A stretch of 64,000 nucleotides of DNA from Capsicum annuum (GCF_002878395.1 NC_061112.1:43385854-43449853), one strand, 5' to 3'; shown: positions 24,046-36,522, counted from the stretch's first letter. Notes: a model not told the origin generated them from the sequence alone. Program-made: numbers and translations.

Positions 24046-25922
24046 TTACTCTAGTGCCTCCACCAAAGGCACATTTATTGTTAACTGCTTCAACATTGCC
24101 ATGAATTTACTAAATTTTGTGTCCTCAACTATTTTCTTCAATCTTTGAGGAAAGGGAGGTGGTGGTCTTGGGAGTGTTTTCACCACTACTTCCTTTTCCT
24201 TCTCTTTTTCTTTTTCTGGAGCATCATCAGAACCATCCAGTTTCTCAAACTCCATCGGACATTCTTCCTTAGGTTCATTCTCTACTTCAATCACATCTTT
24301 AATCAAACTTTTGTCCACAGAAGGGCCAAGTAATATCTTACCACTTCTAGTGATAATTGCCATCCATGAGCCATCATTCTGCGGATTCTAGACCATAACA
24401 CTAGGTAATATTCCACTCTTTCTCTGGTTCACCGCTGTGAAGAGTTAGCTCATTTTACTGTTCCAGTTGTTTGATCATAGTGGAGTTTAAGTTTACCAAC
24501 TGACTAATAGAGAACAGATCAGTCTTCATAGTAGTCACCCCTGAGTTGGTAGCCTCTACTCCCTTTAATAATTTAGCCATCATGTCCTCCATGGACATCT
24601 TTTCAGAACTTGTTGTAGTAGTCTCCCAATTTCTAAGAGGGACATATATCCTGCTCCTATCATTATTGATCCTCCAATTCCCTGCTCCTGATTCTTATGT
24701 CCATCCTTGTCATAGTAAGTACGACCTTGATTTCCTTGGCTATTGCCTTAGAAATCTCCCTGATTGCTTACATAGTTTGTCTCTTCTTCTGAGTCAGACT
24801 CTACTTTGCCCTGCGATCCCACAGCCTTCACTTTCTCAATTTTACCTGATAGTAAATGCTTGAATAGCAAGTTCATCTGTGTTTTTAGGTGATCCATGTC
24901 TTGATCATGCTCCTCGTCTCTTCTACGTTGCTTCGTAGTCATACCCACAAAAATAGTGGGGCTTGCTACAACAAAGTCTTTGCTATGCCATGCCCAACTC
25001 TATTTGGTCATTCTCTCTAGCATTTTTGAAGTCTCTGGAAATGTAAGATCAACAAACGGACCACCAGAAGCATTATCTACAATTGGTTTTGTCACAGATT
25101 TAAGAGCCTTGTACAAAGTCTCCATCAAGAGTATGTCTGTCATATTGTGGTTCGGACACTACATCAGCTTCTTTTTGAATCTCTCCCAGGTTTCATCCAA
25201 GACTTCAGTTGGGATCTGTCTAAAGTTACTGATCTTATCCCTCAACTGTACCCTCCTAGAAGGTGTTAAGAACCTTTCTAGAAAATCTCCTTTTAACTGC
25301 CTCCAGTTGGTGATAGAATCGGATGTTTGCTTATTAAGCCACAATGTTGCCTCCCCAGATAGAGACAACGGAAATAATCTCAAACGGATAGAACTTTGAC
25401 CCACTCCTGGGTTATCAAAATATTTGCATATGGTGATAAATTTCACCAGATACAAGTTCAGATCATCCCCAGGAAGGCCACCAAACAACCCCTTCAGATT
25501 AAGGAGTTGAATCATAGTACTCATAATGTTGAATTTTTCCCCAAGTGCTAATGGTGGAGGAATAATTGCACCCATTGCACCTACTCCATCTATTCTATCA
25601 TCATCATCATTGAGGTCATACTAGACCGGCTGGTGATCTCACCTTCCTCATAACGGACGGTTTCTATTAGAATTACACATACTGGTGCAGCAATTTGCTC
25701 TACACACCTTGGGTTACTAGGGTTCAGCAAATCCTCATCTCCAAAATCTTCATCCTTAGGATTTAGATACCGTAATAGTTGACCGACATTCTGTACATTC
25801 ACCTTAGCTCTAGCTAAGGCTGCTAACCTGTCAGCCTCCTGCTGGTCTTCTATTTTATCGATTAATTGCGGTGCCAGATTAAATAGTAATAATGGTCCTT
25901 CAGAACTTTTAGTTCTTGGCAT
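24046..25922 (-). pseudogene. Element C gag, Athila/Tat type
   Basis: Gag would package the element's RNA. The ATG at 25922 begins MPRTKSSEGPLLLFNLAPQ. After a frame change near 25580 the capsid core follows (25159-25575): LKGLFGGLPGDDLNLYLVKF, LRLFPLSLSGEATLWLNKQ and FLERFLTPSRRVQLRDKIS, the retrotrans_gag signature of this group. Frames at 24748-24948 and 24046-24363 carry the linker (MAIITRSGKILLGPSVDKS) with a Pro-rich run ending PPPPFPQRLKKIVEDTKFSK and FMAMLKQLTINVPLVEALE. Stops and frameshifts occur at four or more places. The frames agree with Athila/Tat gag from start to end. Confidence 0.87.
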
Positions 25923-26030
25923 ACACCAAAAAAGTCCTGCTAAAAACAAAAATAACAAATAAATGTAAACACTAGGAAACTTGACTAACAGTCAATTAGC
26001 GCACACAAACTTCAATTTACAACCGTATTC

Positions 26031-26046
26031 ACCGGTAACGGCGCCA
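26031..26046 (-). promoter_or_regulatory. Primer binding site of element C (tRNA-Asp type)
   Basis: In sense, TGGCGCCGTTACCGGT lies four bases after the 5' LTR. The first ten bases fit the complement of the 3' end of plant tRNA-Asp as used by many Athila/Tat elements; the tRNA name is from memory. Confidence 0.8.
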
Positions 26047-26050
26047 TTTT

Positions 26051-27522
26051 TGATAATGCTCAAACTATACCTCTCTTATAAGAATGTAAGCGATCGTTGT
26101 CAATAACAACCCAACTAGGGTCAAATCCCACAGGGAATAGGGTGTGAACTTGAGTTATCTGCGTTTAATCAACTGATAGTTACCAGTTTTCTATGAATGA
26201 GGGTTTTGGAAGTGTAATAAATAGTTACTTCTCAGTTCAGTGTTTGAAATTAATATGATAAGGAAAATTAGAGTTATGTCCACTATGGGTATTGGGATTT
26301 GACAGATGTTAGTAACGGTTCAAGATTATTGTGGTAGCTAGGAATAGTAGACTATCCTTGTCGAAGTCATGTCTAAATTTTCTCATTCTATTTAGACATT
26401 TAATGACCTAATTCTCTCGAACTTAGGGAATTTATATTTAATAACAGGATGTTATCCCAAGTTAATTAATCTATTACAACATTAATTATTAAATAAAAGT
26501 TTAATGCTTCAAGTCCCTGTTGATAATTCACTTCTTACTAGGGTTGATTTCTTATCTCAAGCAAATCACTCGTAAGTAAAGTCTATTGTTTGTAACCAAT
26601 AGTCAGCATGTAAAATAATAGAATTAACAAGAATTTCCTACCACCATTAGAATCTTGAACACTTAGCTACGTTACAAACTCAAACCCATAGATCCCATAA
26701 CTCAAGTTAAGGGAATTTAGCTACTCATAATAAAATAAGCAAGACGACAAGTTGAATTCATACTTAGATAGATGATCTTACAGCAAGATGAATAGCAACA
26801 AGTGTTTCTCAGATTTGATCTAGTAGAATATCCCAAAACAATTGTAATAATCTTTCTAAAGAATTAAAGTCAGAAGATAGAGAGAAAAGTGCTCAAAACA
26901 TGAGTTCCAAATGTCCAAAATCATGAATGAAAACCCTAGCATATGTTTTAAATACTTCAATCTAATTATGGAAAGAAAATCATAGATCACATTATTTTCT
27001 TGGACAGGTGACGATGTGTGTAATGGCTTATCAGGAGTCTGACGGCTTATCAGGAATGTCGTCAGCTCCTCTTTACTTTGGTAATATCTGCCTTGGCCTG
27101 ATGATGAGGCTTGATGGCTTATCGACATGTGATGACTTATCATAGATGTTGTCACTTCTTCACTTCAAAATCCATTCCCTGCCTAAGCCTGACGATGAGC
27201 CTGATGGCTTATCACATTTGTGACGGCCTATCACAAATGTTGTCACATATTCCAGCTGAAGGTCATTCTCTATCTAATCGTGATGGCAACTTTGATAGCT
27301 TATTACAAGGCTGACAACTTATCAAACAAGTCGTTAGCTATTTTTCCTTCTCTACTTTCTCAAAAATCAACTCTTTTACTCCCATAATTATTGATTCTCT
27401 TGTATATCGACTTTTACTGCAATATCAAAACAAAAACAATCAAAAATGACAAAAGTTGCTTAAGACTTTACAATTATTCTCAGTTAAAAGCCTCAAATAT
27501 GTTAGCATCTGCTCACATATCA
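26051..27522 (-). repeat. 5' LTR of element C
   Basis: On the plus strand it starts TGATAATGCTCAAAC and ends CTCACATATCA, followed at once by the ATGAT target duplication. It pairs with 17570-19051. Confidence 0.92.
27005..27345 (-). repeat. Four 90-nt palindrome-bearing units in the 5' LTR of element C
   Basis: Counterpart of 18535-18893. Here the palindromes are somewhat better kept, for example GATGGCTTATCACATTTGTG followed by ACGGCCTATCACAAATGTTG. Confidence 0.8.
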
Positions 27523-29435
27523 ATGATCATATGAGTCGTATTAAGAAAGTCATAGGTTTATAACCATAGTCTTCCTAAGATTTTGTCTAAGCTACGAGTA
27601 GGGACTAAGACTCAATGAAGATTATAATAGTTGTAAGTGTAACTCGTATGTTTACAAGTGTGTACCCTCCTTGAGTCTGCTAAGCTTACGAGTTGATGAT
27701 TTATGTAGCACCCTTCCATATAAGTCGTATGGTAGACTCGTAAAGACTGATAAACAATTTTTGTAAAATTCATCTAAGGGCTTTTTGGTCTTTTCCTCTC
27801 TTATAACTTTCTACCATGACCAATAACCCTCAAACAGGCATTATTTTACTCTATTCCTCAATCAAATAACAATTCTTACATTCTCTTATCTCCAAGAACA
27901 TCAAGATTAGGGCTTCTCTCACAAGTTCATCCTTCAAGTCCCAAGATTCAAACTTTCTTCACAAGTCAAGAAACTTCAGGTATGTGGAGTTTATGAACAA
28001 GATTATTCTTTCATAATTGTTCCCAAAGTGCATGATTTTGATATTTAATTTACTAATTTTGAATTAGGGTTCATACCCAAATAGACATATTGTTGAAGTA
28101 TGACACTACCATGTGATTGAAATATTTAAGTGCATCAAGGTTTATATATATTCATGTTTTAACTTGAAAGATTTATATTATTATTTGAATTTCACTATCT
28201 TGACTGGATATTACTGAAAGATTTCAAGTGAATTATTGAGCATGATGTTTTATTACCAAATCCTATGAAATAAAGCATGAATTCCAAGTCCCAAGTACAA
28301 GCAATTTATTTACAAGGAGTTTTTAGCCTTTGAAACTTCATTCACATACATTATAGCATGATTCAAGAAATATTGATATTTTGATCTAAAGATAAGATAT
28401 GAAATCCACAACTATGCATCTTTATTATGATTTAAAGAAAAGAGAAGCATAACTACTTTTCACTCTATATACCCTTATACTATTTTAAGGTGAATTTCTT
28501 AAAGTATGAGCATATAAGTATTCTACGAGTAGTATTTAGCACCGAGAAGGGAATACAGATGAGCGTATCCTAAATTCCTAGAAACTACGAGCCACTATAG
28601 GTTAAGCTTTTTCCCAATATGGATGAAGTTCAGTGATCATTTAAGTTAACTATTCTGATGGCAAGGATAGAAAAACTCTCCCCAACATCGGTAAGACATT
28701 AGACTCCATGGTAGCTCACATGGTTTACGTCGATTAGAAGAATTCTCCATAAGAAAGAGTAAAAGTAAAGATTATAGAAACTATGTTTTATGGCTCACTA
28801 AGTTTATCCTTATGCTTCATTATTTATGTTTATGTGTGTTTAGTTCTTTTTTATATCAATCTTAAGGTGAGTCATTTACACTTAGCATGCATCATTTGAA
28901 AGTATATATGTATATCCAATTAATGTTTTGCTTAAGAATTCACCCCCATATACTCAGTACATTCAAAAATTACTAATCCATATATATGTCTATGTGCTAC
29001 GTTATCTTATAATATAGGTTCTAGTGCTCATTTCCAGTAGCACGATTGACTATGGGCATCATCACCTTTATCCTAGCTTTTTATGAGTCCTCGTAGTCTG
29101 AGGACCCAGTTTCTCAGATATCTATTCATTGTTTAAAGAGTTTTAGTTATGTGATTTCTAGCTATGTTTGGGTCAGCTGGGATCTGTCCCAGTGGCTCTC
29201 TAGTAATCAGTAGAGGATTGTCAAACTATTTAAGTTTTAAGTTCAAAGAGTGGTTCAAAGATTCCTAGTTTAAAGACTTTTATCAAGATATGCCATGGTT
29301 TACTTTCAAGTTTCTATTTATGTTAGGTTACTATTCATGTGAGTTGCAAGATTAGTAGGTATCATGGGTTAGTTTTGGGCTATTCATAGTCTTAAGCACC
29401 TTGTGGCATTCAAGTGGTACTTTTGGGGCATTTCA
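27523..29435 (+). repeat. 5' LTR of element B, second piece
   Basis: Continues the LTR from ATGATCATATGAGTCG to GGGGCATTTCA and matches 34600-36522 throughout, including ACTATGGGCATCATCACC near the 3' end. Confidence 0.88.
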
Positions 29436-29455
29436 AACTTTGTTTCAGAGCCTAA
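29436..29455 (+). promoter_or_regulatory. Decayed primer binding site of element B
   Basis: TTTGTTTCAGAGCCTAAGG follows the 5' LTR and is a mutated form of the tRNA-Met type site TGGTATCAGAGC found intact in element D. Confidence 0.65.
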
Positions 29456-29599
29456 GGTCTTAAAGACTCCTAGGGAGTCAGACAAGCCGTGTTACGTAGA
29501 GTTTTGATCATGGATGTGAAGCACATCACATTTATGAGCAAGAGGCTACAGAATGAGTTAGGAATCATTATTTCCTTCATGATCTATCATGATGACAAT

Positions 29600-30740
29600 T
29601 GTCTCTATCTCCCTTAACTCATGCTTTTACTTGATAGAATATGCTTTTTTGCTGAGTTGATGGATGCCAAAAAAGTGATCAACCACCACTGTATGACGAC
29701 CCTCTGAATAAGAATATATCTCATGCTAAATTTTGGGATGCCTTTTAAACACTGGCCAAAGCTATAAATTCCAATGTTTAAGGAAACCAATAGGTATCGG
29801 TTCCATTTCAGAATAATGGTAACTAAGCTACAGCCAGAATTCAAGACTTTATAAGAATGAATCCTGCTTATTTCCATGGGTAAAAGGTGGTTGAGGATCC
29901 TCAGCTCCTTATTATTAAGGTGAGAAAAATTACTCAGATAATGCATGTTACTGAAGAAGAGAGTGTAGAGTTAGCATCTTATACGCTGAAGGATGTTTCT
30001 TATGATTTGGTTGTTATGTGAAAGGAAGGTAGAGGAAAGAATGCAACTCCTATGAGTTGGTAGGTATTTCAAAATGCTTTTATGGACACATTCTTCTCAT
30101 GTGAGATAAGGAAGGCTAAGGTGGAGGAGCTCATGAACCTGAGACAGGTCTCTATGATAGTGAAGGAGTACTGCGTTAAGTTCACTCAGTTGTCTAAGTA
30201 TGCTCCTGAGTTTTTATCTGACTCTAGAGCTCGTATGAATAAGTTTGTGACTGGGGTGTCTGATTTGGTAGTCAAGTAGGGTAAGAATTACATTCTTATT
30301 GGGGATATGGACATTACTCTGTTGATGACTCATGCTCAACAAAATGAGGCTAAAAATTTAAAGCAAAGAGAGAAGAGAAACATGAGAGATAGAACTGGAT
30401 AGTTAGAGTATAGTCTGCCAAAGTCTAAAGGGGGAGTCATTCGTAGTCTTAAGGTCATTCATCAATTCCTACACCATTTTCAGCTAATTCCCCTTCACCT
30501 AGGATCAACCAAAATTAGTGGGGCTGGACTTCAAATTCCAGGTCTTAGAATAGTATAGTTGGAAGACCTAGTTACCCAACATATGGAAAGTATGGCAAAA
30601 CCCATCCTTGTGAGTATTTGATGGGCAAAAGGGGTTGCTATGGGTGTGGCAAGTTAGGCCATAGGATCAAGGATTATCCATATGCTACAAAAAAAAGTAA
30701 AGATATTAGTCTACAAACTTAGGCTGCTTATCCTAAAGCT
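29600..30740 (+). pseudogene. Element B gag with degenerate zinc knuckle
   Basis: The capsid part is clearest at 30082-30279: DTFFSCEIRKAKVEELMNLR, then VKEYCVKFTQLSKYAPEFLS and RMNKFVTGVSDLVVK with a stop. The next segment (MDITLLMTHAQQNEAKNLKQ) is in frame after that stop. The zinc knuckle at about 30630-30680 reads CYGCGKLGHRIKDYP: Cys, Cys and His are in place but the last Cys is Tyr. Element D has the same change. The 5' part, 29600-30060, is broken into short frames (MNPAYFHG-like, then DPQLLIIKVRKITQIM). The protein would have bound and packaged RNA; it cannot be made as it stands. Confidence 0.82.
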
Positions 30741-30748
30741 CATCCAAG

Positions 30749-31260
30749 TTGCCTAATCCCTCCACAGAGAGCATTACCGATGGCTATCAGAACCAGAATC
30801 AGTTTTATGCCTTACCATCCCATCAGGAGCAGGAGAGCTCACTAGACGTTGTCACTAGTATTCTTCATGGCTTTCATCTTGATGTTTATGTGTTGTTACA
30901 CCTGGGATCAAATATCTCTTATGTAAATCCATTGGTTGCTATAAAATTTGGGGTGGGTCCAAAAAATATATCTAAGCCCTTCTCAGTTTCTACCTTAGTA
31001 GGTGAGTCAGCTGTTGTAAAATGAGTCTATAAGAAGTGTCCTATTACTTTCCTTCAAAAGATCATACAAGTAGACCTAATAGAGTCAGAGAGGGTAGATT
31101 TCAATTTTATTTTAGATGTGGATTGGATCTATTCATTCTATCCATCAATAGATTGTTGCACCTGTCTGGTAAAGTTTCAGTTTCCTGATAAGGAAGTTTT
31201 CTAGTAGGAGGGTGGTTTTTGTCTCCCAAAGGTTGTTTTATTTCTTTACTTAAGGCCCAA
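30749..31260 (+). pseudogene. Element B protease region
   Basis: The frame 30749-31024 reads LDVVTSILHGFHLDVYVLLH then LGSNISYVNPLVAIKFGVG. In working relatives this is VYALLDPGATLSFVTPLVA, so the catalytic Asp is His here. FSVSTLVGESAVVK follows, then a stop, and IQVDLIESERVDFNFILDVD up to about 31130. The loss of the active-site Asp, together with stops, means the enzyme is dead. Position between gag and reverse transcriptase is normal. Confidence 0.78.
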
Positions 31261-31329
31261 AAGTTAATATCAAAAAGGTTTATCTACCATTAAGTTCAAA
31301 TCAAAGATACTAAGTCTGAAGCCCCAATA

Positions 31330-32270
31330 GTTCAATCTGTTCGTATAGTCAATGAGTTTGCTGAGGTTTTCCTAAAAGATTTTCCAGGGATACCTCCAGG
31401 TAGAGAAATAAAATTCAGTATTGATCTTCTTCATGACACTCAGCCCATCTCTATCCCTCCATATCGTATGGCTTCATCTGAACTTATAGAGTTAAAAGAG
31501 CAGCTTAAGGATCTTTTAGGTAAAGATTTTATCAGACCCAGTAATTCTTTGTGGGGTACTCCAGTCTTTTTTGTGTTCAAGAAAGATACCACTCTCAGAA
31601 TGTGCATAGATTTGATAGATAAACAAGGTTACCATAAAGAACAAGTACCTCATTTCTAGAATCAACTATTTGTTTGATCAAATTTAGGGTGCCAGGTGGT
31701 TCTCCAAGATTGACCTTAGGTTGAGATACCATCAGTTGAAAGGTAGGAAGTAAGACATTCCAAAAATACCTTCCGAACAAGGTATGGCCATTTTGAATTT
31801 GTGGTTATGTCATTTGGACTGACAAATGCTCCTACGGCTTTCATGGACTTGATAAACAAGGTCTTCAAGCAGTACTTGGACATGCTTATCATGGTCATTA
31901 TAGATGACATATTGGTGTATTCCAGGAGTGAGTAAGAACATGCAAAACATTTGAGGGTAGTCTTACAGACTCTCAAGGACCGTTAATGACATGCAAAATT
32001 TGTTAAATCTGAGTTTTGGATAGAATTTATGACCTTCTTGGGGCACTTTATTTCAGGGGATCGTATTAATGTAGATCCTCAGAAGACTGATGCAGTGATG
32101 CACTATCCTAGACCTATCACTCTATCTGATATCTGGAGCTTTGTGGGTTTGGTTAGGTACTATAGAAGATTTATAGAAGGATTCTCCTCTATAGCTGCAC
32201 CATTGACTAAACCAACCCAAAAGAAAGTGAAGTACATATGGTCAGATAAGCGTGAGAAGAGTTTTTAGGA
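31330..32270 (+). pseudogene. Element B reverse transcriptase
   Basis: Copies the element's RNA into DNA when intact. The N-terminal part, 31330-31660, shows [38 protein letters not shown] and [20 protein letters not shown]; a frameshift follows near 31630. The palm at 31780-31960 reads [20 protein letters not shown] and [14 protein letters not shown], so the catalytic box is IIDD, close to the usual FIDD. The thumb at 32029-32268 reads FLGHFISGDRINVDPQKTDA and FVGLVRYYRRFIEGFSSIAA. Three or more stops and two frameshifts interrupt it. Confidence 0.9.
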
Positions 32271-32274
32271 GTTA

Positions 32275-32730
32275 AAGGATAGATTAACTTTGACACCAGT
32301 GTTAGCTTTGTCGAAAGGGTTAGACAGATTTATGGTGTACTGTGATGCTTCCAGAGTTGGGTTAGGTTGTGTGTTGCTGCAAAATGGGAGAGTAACAACT
32401 TATGCCTCTAGGAAACTTAAGGATCATGAAAAAAATTACCCAACTCATGATTTCGAGATAGCTGTTGTGGTTTTTGCCTGGAAAATTTAGAGGCACTACC
32501 TTTATGGTGTATATATTGATATTTTCACTGACCATAAGAGTCTTCAGTATATATTTTCTCAACGGGAGCTGAATCTTCATCAGAGAAGATTGTTGAATTT
32601 ATTAAAAGACTATAACATCAATGTGCTCTATCATTCGGGTAAGGCTAACGTGGAAACAGATATATTTTATTATGTAAAGAAGGAAGAAAATGAGTCTGCT
32701 AAGGTGGTGCATAATTTGGCTCATTTGGGA
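32275..32730 (+). pseudogene. Element B RNase H
   Basis: Two frames, 32290-32490 and 32590-32799. The first has [20 protein letters not shown] with the first catalytic Asp, then [20 protein letters not shown] with a typical active-site Glu, and ends at a stop in WKI. The middle reads HYLYGVYIDIFTDHKSLQYI with the Asp of TDHKSL. The end is LLNLLKDYNINVLYHSGKAN, where the usual VVADALSR has become VETDIFYY. Catalytic positions are mostly kept, but the stop and the frame change disable it. Confidence 0.85.
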
Positions 32731-32829
32731 GTATGTTTGCTTGACAATGATGGGGGAGTAGTAGTTCAGAGCGATTCAAAATCATCTTTGATAGAGTAAG
32801 TGAAGGAGAAATAACGTAGTGATCCCATA

Positions 32830-33800
32830 CTTAGCTAGATATTGGAGGCAGTTCAGCAATAGAAGGTTGAGGTTTTCTCCCAAGAGGGATATGGTTTACT
32901 TTTCTATCGAGGTATACTTTGTGTTTCAAATATAAATGGGTTGACAAAAAGGATTCTAGCCAAGGCTCATCATTCGAGGTATTCCATTCATCCTGGTGCT
33001 ACTAAGATGTATCACAACTTGCGAGTAATTTATTACTGGAATGATATCAAGAGGGACATATCTGAGTTTGTAGCCAAGTGTCCAAATTTCCAACAAGTTA
33101 AGGTTGAACACTAGAGACCGGGTAGTACATTGCAAGATATCAGTATTCCTACTTGGAAGTGGGAAGTAGTGAATATGGATTTCATCAAAGGGTTGCCTTG
33201 TACAAAATGTTAGCATGATTCAATTTGGGTCATAATAGATCGAATGACTAAGTTAGCCCATTCCCTACCGGCCAAGACTTGAAATACTACGAAGGACTAT
33301 GCCAAGATGTATGTTTATGAGTTAGTGGGGCTTCATGGGATTCCTTTATCCATTATTTCAGATAGAGGCCCAGAATTTACTTCACAGTTATGATAGTCTT
33401 TTCAAAAAGACCTTACTATAAAGGTTAAGCTTAGTACTGCATATCATCCACAGACCGATGGTCAGTCAAAGTGTATAATTCAGACATTAGAAGACATGTT
33501 AAGGGTGTGTGTCTTATACTTTAAAGGAAGTTGGGATGTCTATCTACCTTGATTGAGTTTTCTTACAATAACAGTTATCATGATAGTATTTATATGGCTT
33601 CGTTTGAAGCATTGCATGGATATAGGTGCAGGTTACCTATAGGATGGTTTGAGGTTGGTAAAGTGTCCTTGATGGATCTAGATTTTGTTCATAGAAACTA
33701 TGGAAAGGTTCAGTTGATTCGTAAGAGATTGAGAACTTCTTAGAGCCATCAAAAATTGTATACTCATGTAGGGAGGAGAGAGCTCAAGTTTTAAGTAAGC
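32830..33800 (+). pseudogene. Element B integrase
   Basis: The zinc-binding domain is seen at about 32950-33110 (AKAHHSRYSIHPGATKMYHN, then CPNFQQV with the Cys pair partly lost). The core at 33150-33540 shows WKWEVVNMDFIKGLP with the first Asp, IISDRGPEFTS with the second, and AYHPQTDGQSKCIIQTLEDM with the Glu, so the DDE triad can be traced. In the frame 33531-33743 and its neighbours the region after the core is disordered. Stops interrupt the core several times. It would have carried out strand transfer of the cDNA. Confidence 0.85.
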
Positions 33801-34235
33801 GATTGGCTATTCTTAAAGGCATCACCTATGAAGTGGATAATGAGATTCGAGAGAAAAAGAAAGTTGAGTCTGCAATTTTTTGGTACCTATGAGATAGTAA
33901 AGCGGGTAGAAGCGGTTTCTTACGAATCAAGTCTGTTGACAGAGTTAGCTGCAGTTCACCCAGTGTTCTTTATCCTGATGCTTAAGAAGTGTATGGGAAA
34001 TCTGTCCTTAGTAGTTCCCCTAGTGAGTATTAGGGTCAAAGATAACTTGACGTATGAATAAATTCCTATTGAGATACTTCATAGGAAGGTCCAAAGTCTA
34101 AGGAATAAGGAAGTAGCGTTGGTGAAAGTTCTTTGGAGGAACCAATTAGTTGAAGGGGCCACTTGGGAAGCTGAAGCAAACATGAGGGCTAAGTATCCTC
34201 ATCTCTTATCCTCCAGTTCCATTCCTACATAAGGT
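33801..34235 (+). pseudogene. Element B integrase C-terminus and chromodomain-like tail
   Basis: The frame 33828-34061 reads FERKRKLSLQFFGTYEIVKR and AVHPVFFILMLKKCMGNLSL, the GKLSPRYVGPYEI-like region and the HPVFHISLLKKC region of chromoviruses. After a stop the tail reads IPIEILHRKVQSLRNKEVAL and NQLVEGATWEAEANMRAKYP, a chromodomain of the kind thought to guide insertion. It ends shortly before the polypurine tract. Confidence 0.83.
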
Positions 34236-34419
34236 AAAGTGCAATTTCCAGCAATTTCTTTCCCTTAAAGTCCATTTAAGTGCTCCTATATCATATTAGT
34301 GGCGTGAGAAGCTGAATCCTTGTGATAGTGATAAGTTTGGCTGTCAATTTAGTTTAGAGGTGTTGATTCTTGCCCAAATCCCAATTATAGTTGACTGACA
34401 TTTGAGGACAACTGTTTCC

Positions 34420-34432
34420 AAGGGGGAGATAT
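34420..34432 (+). promoter_or_regulatory. Polypurine tract of element B
   Basis: AAGGGGGAGATAT sits directly before the 3' LTR start TGTAATAC, preceded by TTTGAGGACAA. This is the textbook layout for plus-strand priming. Confidence 0.85.
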
Positions 34433-36522
34433 TGTAATACTACATGTCTAGTAGTTTCTGTGCATTATACGACTTTTTCCTTAAGTCGTACACACTCAAT
34501 TTGAGTTGTGTATGGTGAATTATATCCAAGATAGTGTGGCATGGTGGACATTCTATTAAAGGTACAACTCAACCCTTAGGAGTTGTAAGATCATCATACG
34601 AGTTGTATGAAGGAAGTCTTAGGTTCATCATTATAGTCTTCCTAAGACTGTCCAAGCTACGAGTAGAGGGCTAAGAGTCGTATGAAAATAAAACTGGTCT
34701 TAAGTGCAACTCGCATGTTGACCAATGTGTACCCTCCTTGAGACTTTTTATATTACAATTTGATGAGTTAAGTCTTACCCTTCTATACGAATCGTATGGT
34801 AAATCATAAAGACTGACGAGCAATTTCTATAAAATTTAGCTAAGGGCTTTTTGGTCTTTTTCTCTCTTATAACTTCCTACCACGACCTATAACCCTCAAA
34901 GAGGTATTATTTTTCTCTATTCCTCAATTAAATAACAACGCTTAGATCCTCTCAACTTCAAGAACATCAATATTAGGGATTCTCGCAAAAGTTCGTCGTT
35001 CGTCCTTCAAGTCCCAAGATTCAAACTTTCTTCAACAGTCAAGAAACTTCAGGCATGTGGGATTTATGAGCAAGGTTATTCTTTTATCCTTGTGCCCAAA
35101 GTGCATGGCTTTGAGATTTAATTTACTTATTTTGAATTAGGGTTCATACTCAAATAGACATAATTTTGAAGTATGATACTACCGTGTGATTGAAAGCTTT
35201 AAGTCTATCAAGGTTTATAGATATTCATGTTTTGACTTGCAAGATTTTTATTATGATTTGAATTTCAATATCTTGACTAGATATTGTTGAAAGATTTCAA
35301 GGTGATTATTGAGCATGATGTTTTATTATGAAATCTTATGAAATAAAGAATGAATTCTAAGTCCCAAGTACAAGTATTAAGTTTACAAGGAAGTTTAAGA
35401 CTTTGAAACTTCATTCACATACATTATAGCATGATTCGAGAAAGATTGATCTTTTGATCTAAAGATAAGATATGAAATCCATAACTATTCATCTTGATTA
35501 TGATTTAAAAAAGAAAAGCATAACTAGTTTTCATTATATAAACCCTTATGTTATTTTAAGGTGGATTGCTTGAAGTATGAGCATATAAGTATTTTGGGGT
35601 AGTAATTAGTATTTTGGGGTAGTATTTAGCACCAAGAAGGGAATGTGGATGAGCATATCCTGAATTCTTAGAACTACGATCCACCATAGGTTAATATTTT
35701 TCTCAATATGGATGAAGTTCAGTGATCACTTAAGTTAAGGTTCTATTCCGATGGCAATGATAGAATATCTCTACCCAACGTGGGTAAGATGATGGACTCC
35801 TTGGTAGCTCACATAGTTTATGTCGGTTAGAAGAATCCCCCGTAAGAAAGAATAAAAGTAAAGCTTTTAGAAAATAAGTGTTATGGCTCATATATTTTAT
35901 CATTATGGTTCATTATTCATGTTTACGATTCTGCAGTTCTTGTTTATATCAAGCTCAAGGTGAGTCATTTACACTTGGAATGCATCATTTGAAAGTATAT
36001 ATGTATATCCAATAATTGTTTTAATTATGCATTCACCGCCACATACTTGGTACATTCCAAAAGTACTGACCCACATATATGTTTATGTTCTACATTGTCT
36101 TATAATATAGGTTTTAGTGCTTGTTTCCAGTAGCACGATTGACTATGGGCATCATCACCTGCATCCTTACTTTTAGTGAGTCCTTATAGTCTGAGGACCC
36201 AGTTTCTCAGATGTCTGTTTGTTGTTTGAAGTACTTTAGTTATGTGATTTCTAGCTATGTTCGGGTCAGTTGGGGCCTAGTTGATCTATAGTCTCAATAG
36301 AGGCTTGTCAGACAATTTAAGTTTTAAGTTCAAAGAGTGGTTTGAAGATTCCCAGGTTAAAGACTTCTATTAAGATATGTTATGGCTTACTTTCAAGTTT
36401 CTATTTATGTTAGTTCACTGTTCATGTGAGTTGCAAGCTTAGTAGGTATCCTAGGTTATCTTAGGGCTATTCATAGTCTTAAGCACCGTGTGACGTCCTG
36501 GGGTTACTTCCGGGGCATTATA
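34433..36522 (+). repeat. 3' LTR of element B
   Basis: Starts TGTAATACTACATG and ends CCGGGGCATTATA; the expected CA end has become TA. Near 35600 it holds a short tandem duplication of TATTTTGGGGTAGTA that the other LTR lacks. Confidence 0.9.

Larger units (their letters stand above)
17570..27522 (-). mobile_element. Element C: non-autonomous Athila/Tat-like LTR element (gag, protease, accessory frame, no pol)
   Basis: Two LTRs (17570-19051 and 26051-27522) flank about 7 kb. The insertion is exact: ATGAT at 17565-17569 and again at 27523-27527, and removing the element restores the LTR of element B. On the minus strand the order is tRNA-Asp-type primer site, gag, protease, repeat cluster, Transposase_32-like frame, noncoding tail, polypurine tract. 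No reverse transcriptase, RNase H or integrase motif was found in the 4.4 kb where they should be, so the element must have used enzymes from a relative. It is younger than element B. Confidence 0.88.
17413..36522 (+). mobile_element. Element B: decayed Ty3/gypsy element split by element C
   Basis: The 5' LTR lies in two pieces (17413-17569 and 27523-29435) with element C between them; the 3' LTR is 34433-36522. The pieces sum to about 2065 bases against 2090 for the intact copy, which supports the join. The interior 29436-34432 has, in order, a decayed tRNA-Met primer site, gag, protease, reverse transcriptase, RNase H, integrase, a chromodomain-like tail and a clear polypurine tract. Target duplication is CAAAC/AAAAC, one mismatch. 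Many in-frame stops make it non-coding today. Confidence 0.9.

Noticed and set aside
25590..25640. ATC trinucleotide run
   Set aside because: Only four or five units and within decayed gag; not a notable microsatellite.
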